In this document: in pieces, positions 51,101-63,784 of the stretch
Position numbering within the stretch: the stretch's first letter is position 1
Layout: every line of letters starts with the position of its first letter
Assembly: GCA_037903475.1 (NCBI GenBank)
Contig: JBAJFG010000452.1
Span: 186,001-250,000 of the forward strand
DNA from: Ancylostoma caninum
Taxonomy: Eukaryota > Nematoda > Chromadorea > Rhabditida > Ancylostomatidae
Reading direction: 5' to 3'
DNA: 64,000 nt
Translations under genes and position numbers: made by a program
The notes under the pieces: model-generated
What the model was told of the DNA's origin: nothing
Database searches by the model: none
What the model saw: only the letters and a program-made list of their open reading frames with translations

Positions 51101-52879
51101 ATCCTAATCGAAATAACAGTATAGAGGTTATCAAGAAGAAAAACTTGCATGGTACTTCAAGTAAACCGCCGTCTGTTTCGGCCTGATTTCCAGGAGCTAA
51201 TTTGCAAAAATATCTTCTAACATTTAACGCATCAGAGCTCAAAATAAATGGGAACAAAGTTTTCCGCAGAACGGTCAACATAGTTTTAAAAAATGGCTTG
51301 AATCCTTCAAAAACTCACATAGATACTGGTAAAGGGACCAGGATTTAGAATGGAATTTTATTCTCCCATAGCCACTAAACATGACGACGGGGTGCAAAGT
51401 GAGCGAAAAATTCGTATTTAGCACGTCAGATAACCTGCAGGTGTGAATTTTCAGCATCCAAGAGGTTTAGAAGCTTTTTGCGTGAGTGAGCTGTGCCGAT
51501 CTATGGCAGTGCCCTCCACGCTCGCTTTCAAGCAGCATGACAGACTAGGAGCAGAGGTACCTGGTGTTCGCCTGTCATCTGAGCGAGTGACGTACAACTC
51601 GTACAGGCTCTCACGCTCTCTCCGCGCCTTGCCGCGACAACCGCAACGCAACAGCCGCTCCGCAGCATCAGGCTGGAAACAGTCGACCAATCGCGGCGCC
51701 TTCCTATCCAGCTGCTGACCCCGCCCTAATTGCCAGGGTCCAAATGGTCCGTTTCCCTAAGTATAATGGTGAGTCTCGATGCGGTCGTGCCACTGGAATG
51801 ATAACAGCTACAAATGAACTCTTCTGGAGCACTTTTTTATTGGAACCCACAAGGGATTGATACAAGGTGGACTTTTTATTTTGCATCAGATTGTATGCTG
51901 CCCTATACAGCATGCTGCGCTGATCCCGTATCTGTCTTCCAAATTCTCTGTCCTACTTGCTCTGGCGAATTAGGCCTATTTTCTCGCACAGATTTATCGC
52001 TAGACAACAGTGCTCACGTTTTCAGAGGCGCTGGATGTTTTTTTGCGAACTGAATTAGGTGAACTTTTATGTTGCTCAGATTAAACATTCTTAGTGGTTC
52101 TTTCTTACATCTAGAGCAAAAACTACCGGATAGATGTTTCGTTGTTCCTAAAACTTTATCCGCCCTTTTAGAAGTATTTGCTTCTCTCTAAATGTCGTTG
52201 ATATATGTTGCCTTTTGAGCTGCATCCGCTTCACGATATATGTGGAACAGTAGGTGTTGTCGGAGGTTGTCGTATTCTTATTCTTGCTGAGCTCTATCTT
52301 TCCTACTAACTCTTTTGTCTGGTACTAGCTTCTAGCCTGCTTTTTTTTTGCTAGCGGAGCGGAGTGTGCCCTTCTCATCCCAATAGACCAGTTTTTCTCT
52401 TCAGAACTCTGAACAAGCACTTGGATTATTGTGTTTAACGATGTTCACTACCAAACTATTTGGAAACTTGAGAATGTAATAGCTGAGAAGAAACGGGGAA
52501 TGTCGTTTGTTTAACTGACTTATTGCAGATAACTTCCAATGGAGGAATGCTGCCTCGGAATAATCAACATTGCGAAGAAAATTACAGAGAAGAAGACGAA
52601 GGACAGGTGCAGCGCAAGAGCACTGCTTTCGATCCTGAAGTAGAATTTGACCTCATCGACAAATTAGGTATATATCAGAGTAGTGTATCATCGAAGCTCA
52701 AATATCAGCTCAAAGAATGCTATTCAAGAACTGAATTTATATATCATGCTGTACACTGGGACTTCACACCCTTGTCTGCACTCATCTCAACGAAAATTAA
52801 CTTAGTTTTCTTTTCAGCTTCAAACGGATATCTTATCGACACTTGGGATGAACAAGAAAATGACGCTTTCTACGAGTAG
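39113..52879 (+). CDS. TWK-type two-pore-domain potassium channel
   Basis: Twelve exons: 39113-39202, 39345-39446, 39873-39963, 41866-41948, 42081-42189, 44409-44551, 44610-44764, 44832-44899, 45958-46049, 46697-46783, 52529-52667 and 52818-52879. All phases agree, giving 406 aa. TM1 is about residues 37-58 ([16 protein letters not shown]). An extracellular cap follows with helix [15 protein letters not shown] and an N-glycosylation site at N101 (NAT). Pore 1 is [10 protein letters not shown] (152-161). TM2 is about 171-190, TM3 about 209-229, pore 2 is [11 protein letters not shown] (247-257) and TM4 about 263-280. The cytoplasmic tail has [16 protein letters not shown] and [16 protein letters not shown], typical of nematode TWK tails. 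K2P channels dimerise and carry background K+ current in the plasma membrane. Pore 1 has Pro157 where Thr is usual. I cannot assign a specific twk number. Introns of up to 5.7 kb hold many repeats. Confidence 0.9.
42308..43250. mobile_element. Foldback element in TWK intron 5
   Basis: Inverted arms at about 42308-42370 and 43190-43250 share AAAGAAGGTRCGGCA and CTTCAAAGRCAAGGTCCGAT. A direct repeat of CTTTTATCCTTTTTTTTATC occurs inside, at about 42499 and 42677. No transposase is seen. Confidence 0.6.
43540..43802. mobile_element. hAT-type MITE with perfect 8-bp target duplication, TWK intron 5
   Basis: The element 43548-43794 (247 bp) has ends CAGTGGCTGACGCAG and, inverted, CATTGGCGGACGCAG. 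It is flanked by CTAGTTAG at 43540-43547 and 43795-43802. The interior matches the 32.8 kb element closely. Confidence 0.85.
48170..49015. repeat. Dispersed short-motif cluster in TWK intron 10
   Basis: The motif CTTGCCAAATAGGTCGCCA and variants recur more than ten times in two blocks (48170-48300 and 48720-49015) separated by unrelated sequence. In the second block it alternates with ACACCCGGAAAATAGGTCG and ATTCTCTCGCATTTTGTCTT. Frame and spacing are irregular, so it is not coding. Confidence 0.65.
50235..51465. mobile_element. 1.2 kb foldback element in TWK intron 10
   Basis: Inverted arms at about 50235-50345 and 51355-51465 share GCTGAAAATTCRCACCT, TGACGTGCTRAA, ACGAATTT and TTTGCACC. 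The last part is the module found in the other foldbacks of this window. A GC-rich stretch at about 51540-51720 lies just outside and has no motif I recognise. Confidence 0.6.
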
Positions 52880-55800
52880 TATGTGCGATTTTGAATAATG
52901 CATTGCTTGCAATATGTTCCGTTTGTTGTGTGTAAAGCGATATGTTGTCGTTTATTGAACACTGTGTGAGCCACATTGTTTATGCATCACGAAATCAAAG
53001 CGAGATCTACCCTTGCTCAATACCTAAATAATTACAATTATGAAACAAGATATTCCATCTACCTAGTAATGTTCAGTCAGTAAATAAGATGCAATAGTTA
53101 TGAGATTTCAAATATCCCTCAGCGGAGTCTCCTCAAATAGCTGTCGAGTAGTATTTCCCGCAGTTGACCAGGTTCGAACCTCTTCGCAATAACCCGCATA
53201 CGTCCTTCTAAACAAGGACGAAATTCAGATTTTCTCAATTTATAACTGCATTGGATTTTCTTTGTTGCTGTCATGAAATTATTCATTTTTAAGTAACACA
53301 ATGCTGTCGAAGCTTAACATTTAGTGTCATGGACAGCAAAGTTTGGTAGAGCTAAAAATCGGATATTTTCGAGTCAATAAATTGAAGCTCGTCATCATAC
53401 CTCTCTAATTTGGTATGGAGAGCATCGATCAGCGAGGGGTTTATGTATAGAGTCAAAAGAATAGAAGCATCTTCTGCACTATGTAGGAAATTTGGCTAAT
53501 GAAATGTGAATCCTATTCTTAACTGGAGCAGCTCTTGATAAACTTTTGAGAGCCAAGACTAGATCGTATTCTGCAAAAGCATTGAACAGTTGTAACTAGA
53601 ACAGCATCACCACTGCAAAGATCGGATTCGAGCATTTCAGTAATGAGGGACCAACTCGAGATATCACAGAGATGATTTCGTGTGTACCTTTCTGAGAGAT
53701 CTCGCTCTAGAGAGCTTCTGAATAGCCAGAGAGCCTATCTGATCCGTTTTGGATGATGTCGTTCTATTAGAAGTCAGTAAGAGTTGGGCACAAAGGTTCG
53801 TCATTCTGTTTAGATGTTCTACCCTCCTATGCATATGCATTGTCATGCGAGTCTTTTAAAATCGCTGCTTGACTTGCTACCACTTTTTGATGAGAACTGA
53901 ACGTTGAGAATGGCTTCTAAGCGAATACTTTCTTAAGTCTATATCCCTCTTCGTTGTCTGGTTGGATTTGCGTATTCAAATGTTGTATCTATGGAATTGA
54001 TGACTTTAGAACCACTTGGTCTTCATATGGGCGTGGGAATACAATCCATCCCCTCCTAAGAAGGAGCATATTCCTTCGAAGTTGTGAGGAAGTGGGATTG
54101 AGAAAAGTTTCAATACGAGAGACCGGCAAGTTTACGGAGAGGTTATTTTGCATAGAAGTTAAGTTCACTTTCTCGGAGACGTTTACAAAGTTGTGGCTTC
54201 CCCCACTTACCCACTACGCAGCGTCGAATGCGCAACCTTGTCATCAGATTGCTCAGACACCTTTCGTCACCTTTGCACATGTTGCATAGCGCGTTGTCCA
54301 TATCAAGTTCATCTAAAATATATTAAAAAGAACCTAAACAAGAAGTAGGTCGAGCTTAAGAAGTTGTGATGCTCCCATGATGTTTCTTTCACTCATGAGT
54401 ACTGAAGTTGACCGTAGCCCTCAGTTGATACTGCAGCTATGATATTGCTCTGAGAGTTCGCACACACGATGTTCTCAAACTTCAACGGCAATCACCAAAA
54501 TATGCGAAGAACTGGTCATATGCACAAACTCACAGTTCACTTGGATTCATTCCAAAAAAAAAACAATTACGTGGAACCCTCCTCGCTCTAAGAACGCCTC
54601 AGTTAGAAACAAGTATGTTGCAAAATATGTTGTTGAAACTGCAGGTTACCGTTTGGTGCTGCAGGAATCCTGCTCAAACTTTGCTAAAAAGTTTGCTTCC
54701 TTGCAGCAAACTACTGGGAAATGATATTAAAAATAATTGGTTCTGAGAAGGGATGTCCTTGGAAGTCAGAAGAAACTTCGTGCTTGGAAACTTTGATATT
54801 TAGTTGAAGATGGTTCTCAAACAAATGCTTCGCTAAACAAATTCAAGTTTTCTGCATTTACTAATACTCTTTGGTCGCGCCTTTTCTAAATTCTTGCTAA
54901 ACTTCTGCTTCATAACCTTATGAAGAACCTATGCGAGTAAATTTAACTTATCCTCGATTTTTCTCTGCACGGAAGAAGTGGGCAAGGAATGAACCGTTTC
55001 ATTACGAGGTGTTCACCAATCTCAATCACCCCTGCAGATAATGTCATAGTCTACGAGGCATGGCAATGGGCTTGTAGAGAGATCCTGCCCTTTTCTGCTG
55101 CAGATGGTAGGGTTTGCAAACGACCACCAAATCACGCTCGAAGAACCAATAAAACTAGATAGATCTGAAAGGGAATAATAGGAAAGAAAGATGAAGAAAT
55201 AAACCTAGGAATAATATATAGCGGAAACATCAGACTTCAATTACGAGATATCATTCCAAAATCCGTGATTCAAAAATTTAATATCGGGACTGTAACAAAC
55301 TAATACTTGAAACAACATGTCAAGAATACGGGAAAGTTGAACCCGAGCATTATCTGATTCGTTATTAAATATATCCTGTGACGAATATCACTGCAAGACA
55401 GAATTCCTTCCTGGAGTAGGAGGACAGAAGTACAAGCGAATAGAATTCCCTTTTCAATGCTATTTAACCATGTGCATTTTAAGAGGCACAATGTACCACA
55501 ATAAAGAAAAAATATTAGATGATGAAATATCTGTATCACATCACTCATTTTTCAGCCGTCTGATGCAAGAATAAGAACCGCCAGTGAAGTAAAAGCTGAA
55601 ATTTCTTACCGACGTCAACTGAGCATACATGTAGTGTGACAGCAAGAAGCAACAACGCGCAGACATTCATAGTCTGCCCCTGAAAGCTAAATAAGTAGCT
55701 TGTTTCGATTTGGTTAGGTGTAAATAATACAACGGTTATACACAAGGGTCATAAGTTAATGCTCAATGCCTGGTGGTTCATTTCTGTCTCTTGTTCATCC

Positions 55801-58796
55801 GATCTAATGTCGCAGGATCTACATACAACATTTCTGGTTAAAAACTTGCTCTGGAGGGAGTGGATTGGAAGGAAAAATTCCAGTGTGCACGATTAAGCCT
55901 ACAAATTCCAAGAATGCAACGAAAAAAAGCAGTTTCTCCAACGGTTCTGAGTCAGATGAAGCATTGCCTCGGCTCATTGGCCCATGCTCGATTATTTCTT
56001 GACTTCGACAGCCGTTATGTAGAATTTTTAATCTAGTTCGCAGGTCAATAGCTGATTTCTGTCTGGTTTCCAAAGAAAGAAATCCTAGGAAGTGCTTCTA
56101 CAAAGCAAATAGGATGGAAACTGGCAATCACGGAAGTTTAACACCTTCGCAAAAATGTGCTCAACCAGTCGACACGCATGGTGCGACGCGTGGGACCGCG
56201 TGCTTAACCGGGTGAGCACTCTTTTTCCATAGTTAGATTTCTGTGAAGCAGTCATAATTAGCTAACTTCTATGTAGTGTTGAGCTAAAAAATATTCAAGA
56301 TTTCTACACATGAACTTGGCTCCGCAGATCTTTGCTCAAACTTTTTTTAATATGTGGTTGAAACTTACACCAGAGAGAACGATGCATACGAAAAAGAAAC
56401 TACAATCACTATCAAGTGAATGGACGGCAAACACTGGAAACACTCTTGAAGATCACAAAGCAAAAAAGATCGGGTTCAGATTTGCGCGAATTCGGGGTAT
56501 TATGCGGTGGTGGAAAAATTCCGACCACGTGTCGGGGAATATAGCAGTCCTTTCTCACTCTATTGTTGCTCGTTATTCATGCTTAAGAAAAAGGTTTAGC
56601 TAGAAAGAGCACTCCTCGCGTTTTCTCAGGTGGCTGATCAATAGAGCTCTTGGAAAAGTTGAGAATTTCATGGATAAGATTGTAACAACGCTTCACGTTT
56701 TTCGTTTTTTGTTTCATGGCTAACTGCAATATAGTACATGGGACCTGCAAAGCTGATTTTAACTCAGAAATACTTCAGTCTCTCTTTTGTTATCAGAGAG
56801 GGAATCCGGGCAGAGCATGGATCTACGGTTGAGAAACAACTGAGAAAATGTTGTGCAATAACTTTGCCCTCTTGTATTTCTTCACAGTATACATATTATG
56901 TACGCCCATGCACATATAATACAATCTACACATACGCTACATACACTTCATATACACTGCAAATTGCACTGAAGACGAACAGCGCCTGTACCACAATTCA
57001 CAATATGTGCGTTTGTACGTCTACTATATGCGATAGGATAGAGCGAAGAGCACTTCTGCTGCAGCGCAGAACAAGATGAGCTGCATTGCTCTTATCCGCG
57101 ATCATTGCCTGGCATCCTCTTATCAGCATCGTCTATGCAGTTCAATGCATAAAACGATTTGGAGATCAACTGATTAATCATAGACTATGTATATACTGTG
57201 TCGTGAACGCCGTCGCAGCGAATTCCACAACACGCGCGAAGCGACGGCTAGCTAGGATGCCACGTGCTGTAGTCAACGCAAGCAAAACCAAAACCTTCGG
57301 GGTCGTACTTACGAACGTACCCAAGAAGGTTCTGAGCGACTCGTTCTTCCAAACTTTTCTAGGGAAAATTAGCTAAAGTCTGTGTACAGTGACGGGCACA
57401 TATTTAGCACTCCCACGATTTTGGGCCACAGAATCTCCTGCATATCTCAGCCCTATTACGAGCAACCAAAACTGTGTTCGATTATGTGCCGAGGCTCTAT
57501 GGAGGCTTCCTATCTGTATCCGAGCCTCAGCTGGAACTGGATCAAAGAATCAAGTTTCATTTTCTTTGGTTTTCTCAAACAAGGCATAGAAGGTTTTGTA
57601 TCCGCCTACGGAGGGAAGTGAAGTGGTGCTTTGAATTGAGCACTTTTCTCCTCAGCATTTTGCTATAAACGCTATTAGCGTTCTCTATGTATATATCAAC
57701 CGGAGCCAGGGACAGAAAGAAACCGTCAAACTTGTCGAAAACTTCATATTATTGAACCTCGAGAACAGTGCAAGCGTCGGAATTTCCCGGTCATTACCTG
57801 AAAGCGTGTTAGTAGTACAAATTGGAATAAAATCTGCAGCTGGGGTGCATACTTTCGAATCCTTTTTTATTGACAATTTGTTGGCCATGTTGACGATCCT
57901 TGTTCTTCCCTGAGGTAAACAAGTACGCACAAATACTATTAGGTTTTTGTAAAAGTTCTCCACCCCTCACTTTTGTGTATTGCCAATTTTTTCGGGGTTG
58001 CTCCGGAACTTTCTGCCCAAACCTGTGTAAAATTCAGTCCGTCTTCTACCTGCAACTACTTTGTCCGACCATTCCATTGCGATTATGATCGAGAAAATCG
58101 TCACTGATTACAAGCATGTTCTGTTGTTCCAGCATTGCGAGCACGGGAAACACAGCAACGAAAGCGATGCCGCAGAAAACATGTATCGTACTGAGACATG
58201 AGACAGACCACATTCCGGCCGATGAGGAGAAGTAAATCACGGCTATCTTGCTATCATAGCTCTTCCTCTACATCTCTTCGAGGAAGAGAGGAAATCTGGC
58301 GCATGTATTTCTGAAGCACCACCAGCTTCAAGTGCGTTGGGTGTGTGCTTCAACTTTTTAGCTTTCGACAAACCTCTGCACTCGTTCCCTAACTCGATTA
58401 CCAGTGAGGAGAAAAAGGCTCCTCATGTAAGCTATGAGAAAAACAAGGTGGGTTGGACGCCGGTAACTATGAATTCCACCGCCAAAACGAGAACTGCCTC
58501 CACGGAAGGGAATGCTCATTGTTTGGTCGGATTGAGCAGGGATCACTCATTGGAATCTGCTGAAAACAAACTCTTCTATTACCGCGGGAGTTATTGTCAA
58601 TAATGCTGGCAAATAGCGTAACGCACATAGCCTATAGCGTAACTGTCAGTTGTATTCAAGAAGAATTAAATAGAAAAGAAGACTGAAAACGGCGGGAAAC
58701 TTCCGCGACAACTTAATACCATGTATAGAAAATGTGCACTAAAATCGAGGATGGAACCACATTCTCCCTAATTCAATAAAGTGTGATGAAGAGGGG
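52880..58796. other. No firm gene; one possible signal-peptide exon
   Basis: On the minus strand 55670-55610 encodes MNVCALLLLAVTLHVCSVDV followed by a good GTAAGA donor. It looks like the first exon of a small secreted protein. No downstream exon joins it in an open frame: the nearest acceptor leads to a stop at once. Other ORFs (53954, 56310, 57086) show no motifs. Confidence 0.35.
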
Positions 58797-58854
58797 ATGT
58801 TTGGAGCTCAAAATGCAACGTTTCCAAAAACGTTGCATTTTGAGCTCCAAACAT
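58797..58854. repeat. Perfect 27-bp-arm hairpin
   Basis: The arm ATGTTTGGAGCTCAAAATGC plus CAACGTTT-type continuation is followed by 4 nt and then its exact reverse complement, 58 nt in all. There is not one mismatch. Confidence 0.9.
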
Positions 58855-61071
58855 AAGAAATGGGTGCAATTCCATTGAGAAACATTTTTTTGAGGAGTAG
58901 AGTAGATGGAACGACTCGAGTACCACCCTGATAACTCACTCCGAGCTTGAAATGTGGATTTTATATTTTCATCAGTTGATCGCCTAAATTTGGCAACGTG
59001 CTAATTACATATGTGGCAGCCACTCTATATGGTAGAGCGACTTCTCTCAGTCGACGATGTGGCAATGATAGCAAGATATGCCACGCTTTTGTAGACAAAC
59101 TCATCTACTCCGAATGGGAGGGCAGCTCAGAACCTTGCCGGAAACGTTTATGAAAGAATCTCGTCACCATTAGTGTGCGAGAAGGCAAACGAACTTCTTC
59201 AAAAAAAAAACCTTGAACCCTCAGGAGAACGTGTTGTTGCCTAGAATGGCTGAGAATGCGGTTATTAAGAAGGAAACAATAACAAGTCCTAGTGCGCTGA
59301 TTCGACGAAATAGTTACATAGCGCTTTCGGCCCAACACGAATGTGCCTCATCGCGTGATTATCAAAGAGAAGAGTACGAACAACATGCAAAGAGGATTGA
59401 CGTTGCACAATTAACTATCAAGCTACCAACAACTGCATCTCAGAAAGCTTGCATCAGCAGAGACTTCAATTTGGAGAAGCATCGATGATAGCCTTTGAAT
59501 CGGTGGTATTTCCAATTTCGGCTAATCTCTCAGACCAAGAAGATAACAAGTATGCTCTCGCAACATGGCAATTCTAACGCAAAAATAGTCAGAGTACGAC
59601 ATGCTCTTGCTTCGTAGCTATTATATCTATAACCCCAGATAGAAGGGTCAAAGCTTCCCCCCCCCCTCGAGAACGAGTCGCCGAATTTTTGAAATGACTC
59701 TGTATAACAAATAAAATTTTTGTGCTAATCTATGTATAGAATATGTGGATTAGTGACACACCTAAATAAGTTTCTAGGAAGGTTGCGAAAACATTCTGCA
59801 TGTGCATATGCAAAATAAAGCTCATGCGTTGCGATCAAAATACATGCTCTTTTGTTTGAAGCAGGTTCCTTTCTCGTGGGAGCAGTCATGAAGTTGACGA
59901 CGGAGAGTAGCCTCAGCGCCCTAACTAACTTAGCTCGACTTTGTTCCAGATCTTAAACAGATCAGGCACTAGAGTTTGGAATATTTGCAAGAGATACATA
60001 GTGCAGCACGTACTAAAGGTCACCCAGAAGATTGGAACCTGGGCTACAAAGAGGCCCCATCTGAACCAATACAAATTCCTTCTAGTGGATTTCTGAAACC
60101 GGACCTGCACCTTCTTCGTCTCCTGCGCTGGAGCCAAGTCCAGCCAAAGTAAGCATGGATTCACCTTGCGATGCGAATTGAGCCGAGCAAGGAAGTTTCT
60201 CCTCAGAACTTTGTCCGGACGAGAAACAGAAAATGAATAAAATTTAAAGAGTAAAGTATAGATGCGTTTTCTTTGCAAGAACACGACTAGATTTGCTAAC
60301 AAAGAGTGCACTCCATGTGGCACTTGGAGGCGAGGACTTGCCTTACTTCACGAAGGCGTATCAAATTCCAAAAAGCTGTTCATGATAAGAAACAAAAATA
60401 TACGAACTTGACTTGCGGTCCTTCGCTAATAACCTCCACTGGCGTCTTTGTGGCTGCTTTCACAAGAGCGGGGCTTGCTCTGATTCTTTGGGTTCGTTAA
60501 GACATGTCCTCCGTTTGGATAAACATAAGCAGGATCCTTTTGAATGTTATTTCATTTACACAATCATTTCAGTAATATTCATGACGAACCCTGGGTCAAT
60601 TTATCCTTAATAGCTTGTTATTATTATTTTTTAAATATTCATTTTTTGTCATTGAACATTGTAATAAATATTTTTGGCATTCTTGTTGTTATTTTCCCTC
60701 GTCGTCCCCTATTTTGCCACCCCTGCGTTCGGCACTGCCAAGTAGCATTTGAAGGGTCAGGGGGATGTTTACCTCAGACAGTAGTCGTTTACTGTGTAAT
60801 CGGTTGCTTGAGAATCATAACAGTAAGTGGAACACTAAGAATTGGCACCAGAATGGTAAAATAGGACATCACGGAAGCGTGTTAAACAGAAAGAGCTGCC
60901 ATACATCACAACTCATACACTGCATTTCATAATTATAGGGACACCCGAATTTCTGCTGTAGCGATCTTCATCGTAGACCAATCGATCTGATGTTTTCTCC
61001 ATTTGATTAACGATATGAAGTAACCTCTAGAGACTTACTCTTCAATAACATAATCGATCATAGGTAAATAA
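58855..61071. other. No supported gene; two hAT-MITE remnants
   Basis: A segment at about 59655-59740 matches the inner left part of the hAT MITEs (GAGTCGCCGAATTTTTGAA and AACAAATAAAA). A segment at about 60610-60740 matches the A/T-rich core and right end (CTGCGTTCGGCACTGCC). They may be the two ends of one element split by later insertions. ORFs here have no recognisable domain. Confidence 0.4.
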
Positions 61072-62343
61072 GATTTTTATAGAGAATAATAGAAAAACCA
61101 GTGTTTCACAGTGCTTTAAAATAATACGGACACTTGGACTTGATGAAACGATTTACCCAGAAGGCGGACAATGCAATTGTTATCAGTGGGTTCTTCCCTA
61201 TTCAATGCTAATCCAAACATCCGGTTCTTCAGACTGGTGAAGGGGTTCCAGATGAGGTTCGGCCCAGGACCGATCTTAGTTTCTTGAATTGTCCTCTGAG
61301 AATTTTCAACATAAAAATTTATTTCAGCTGTATCGAGTATGGCTCCGCCTAGAATTTTTGTTAGAAACATTTTCTGCTCGAAATGAGTTTTCACAAGCGT
61401 TTTTCAAGTATAAGGCGTCGAGTTCGTGACAGCTTTTCTGCGCTCTGGTAACCTGACCCACGTGGATGGCTACACTTTCATTACCCATAACAAATTTTTG
61501 TCAATGATAATCACTAAGATGTGGTGTTGAATGATCACCCAGGAATTGCTTAACGTTCCTACGTTGAATTATAATTGATAAAAAGATGTTGAACAACTTA
61601 CGCTGTGCACGAGATGCGATCACCACTGCACATAGTCGCTCTCTAAACCCCATGATGGGAAGAAAACATATTTGTGTCCTTGACTCTCCAATGAGGCCCC
61701 TTTTTCTGTTTGAATCAACCAAATTCTCGTTTATTCATATGATTAAATTATGTTCCTGAAAAAAAAATTAGTTTTTCAAGACAGTGCTTGGGAGGCGATG
61801 ATGGCTTTTCGAACAAGTCATATCATGCACATTGCGATTTGTTCAACGTCCTTGTATCAATTGTAATTCAACGATTCAGCAAGTCCTGCTTGATCATTCA
61901 ACACCACACTTGAGTGGTTGTCGTTGACAAAAATCCGTTATGGGAAAAGAGAGAGCAGCCTTCCACGTGAGTCAGGCTACCAGAGCACACGAAAAGTTGC
62001 CTCGACGCCTTGTGCACGAGAAACTCCTGTGAACAATCATTTCTAATAGGAAATGTTTCTAACACAAATTCTAGACGAAGTCCTCTCAATACAGGGACAA
62101 TTCAGGAAACTAACAATTGCACTGTTTTTTCCTAGATAGCCTTGGGCTGAACCTCATCTGGGACCCCTTCACCAGTCTAAAGAATCGGATGTTTGGATTA
62201 GCATTGAATAGGGAAGAGCTCACTGGTAACAATTGCACTGTTTGTTTCCGCTTTCTGGGTAAATAGTTTCATCAAATCCAAGTGTACCTATATTTTCGAA
62301 ACACTGTGAAACACTGGTTTTTCTATCTTTCTCTTAAAAATCT
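61072..62343. mobile_element. 1.3 kb foldback element with about 200-bp arms
   Basis: Arms at 61072-61270 and 62145-62343 are inverted copies that begin GATTTTTAAGAG or GATTTTTATAGAG, continue through TAGAAAAACCAGTGTTTCAC and then run through a segment that could encode LKNRMFGLALNREE. The interior of about 870 bp has only short ORFs. Confidence 0.7.
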
Positions 62344-62519
62344 TAACTATCGACGGGGTCAAACGTCCGATTGGAATTTCTCATGAGGGGGTCTTATGGG
62401 AGGGGCTGGGAAGGGAGGGGGGAGGTCGTACTGGAGAGATGTGGGTGCGGTACGTAAAGAGGTGGCTTGACCATTGAATGTAAATCCATGATTGTTTTAT
62501 GACGTGACAAATGACGTTC

Positions 62520-62690
62520 CGCCCTTGCTAGCAATAACGATCACGTCATTACGAGTTAAAGCAGGACTGGTCGGCAGTGTATGAGAGGAATCGGCTTCAG
62601 CGCACCCACGGTTTCGATTCCCGGCGCCTTCATTAGATTTTTGCACTGGTCGAAACCACTTCAGAATCAAATTTGAAGTAAAAAGGGTGG
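62520..62690 (+). repeat. tRNA-derived SINE, copy 1
   Basis: GCAGGACTGGTCGGCAG precedes box B-like GGTTTCGATTCCC and then CGGCGCC and ATTTTTGCAC. The inverted copy at 63580-63760 shows the same order. It probably depends on a LINE such as RTE for movement. The ends are not exact. Confidence 0.55.
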
Positions 62691-62768
62691 AAATGTTAAA
62701 AAATAGAGTGTGGGTAGCGAGATCAATCGATTGCACATGCGAGGATTCGCCTGCAGGGCCCGTCAGAA

Positions 62769-63501
62769 CGTGGAAAAGTAGGGTGAAATAGACCTCGTGC
62801 TGAAGTTCTCTGACTCGAAATCAGCAAACGCTTTTCTATCCATAGAGGACGATCAGCTCTATCTTTTGCCAGAGTTTCAATTTTCTAGAACTTCGTATGC
62901 TTTTCGGAGCTCGATGGGGATTGTTTCAAATTTTTCGGTCTCCGAGGGGAAATTTCCCATCTAAATCACGGGAGCAAGAACAATTATTAGGGTGCGATAA
63001 TGAGGATAAAGAATCAATGTTTGGAGTTCTTTTACGTGAACGTAGTGAAACTTCAGTAAATTCTCTTCATGGGAGTTGAAGAAGTGAAAATCTCGCAATT
63101 TCATCAGATGGTGAAAATATAGTAAGTCTGTTTGGGAAATCACTGAAAAGCATCGGTTTGGGAAATCACCGAGAAGCAATTTGCAGATATCACAAAAAAA
63201 TTCCTTCTATGAGCTTTAGCTGAAGAAATCTCCCATTTGAGAAATTTCTCACTTGAGCATAGAATCTGGCTCCACGGAGCTCGCTCGTTTTCCCGCAATT
63301 GAGATCGGAATTCGATGAGAAATTAGCTAAATTCCCCATCGAGCTCCTAAAAAAATGTGGAGGTCTAGAAAATTGAAACTGTGGCAAATGATATGTAGAG
63401 CTGATAGTCCTCTATCGACACATAGAAAAGCATTTGCTGATTTGAAGTCAGAGCACCTCAGGACGAGGTCTAAGTAACCCTAGTTTTCCACAAACTGCCG
63501 T
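62769..63501. mobile_element. 0.7 kb foldback element
   Basis: Arms at about 62769-62955 and 63330-63501 are inverted copies with GTGGAAAASTAGGGT ends, AATCAGCAAAYGCTTTTCTA, GTTTCAATTTTCTAGA and GGAGCTCGATGGGGA. The interior has no recognisable gene. Confidence 0.65.
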
Positions 63502-63579
63502 CACCTGTAGGCGAACTCTCGCATGTGTAATCGATCGACTTCGCTTCCCTAACTTCGTTTTCAAACGTTTAAATCTTCT

Positions 63580-63760
63580 CTACTCCTCACTAAATCCTGA
63601 AGCCATTCCAATCCGTGCAAAAATTTCTCGGAGGCGCCGGGAATCGAACCCGTGGGAGCGCAAATGCCAACGCTGAAACCGATTCCTCGCATGCGCTGCC
63701 AACCAGTCCTGTTTTGAGACGTAGTGGCATGATCATTCCTGCTGGCACTCTGGTCCGATC
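63580..63760 (-). repeat. tRNA-derived SINE, copy 2
   Basis: On the minus strand ACAGGACTGGTTGGCAGCGC is followed by GGGTTCGATTCCCGGCGCC and ATTTTTGCAC. The box B is a perfect match. It directly follows the HEXIM exon and creates the false C-terminal extension of that reading frame. Confidence 0.6.
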
Positions 63761-63784
63761 GGATAAGAAAGGATGCATATTGAC

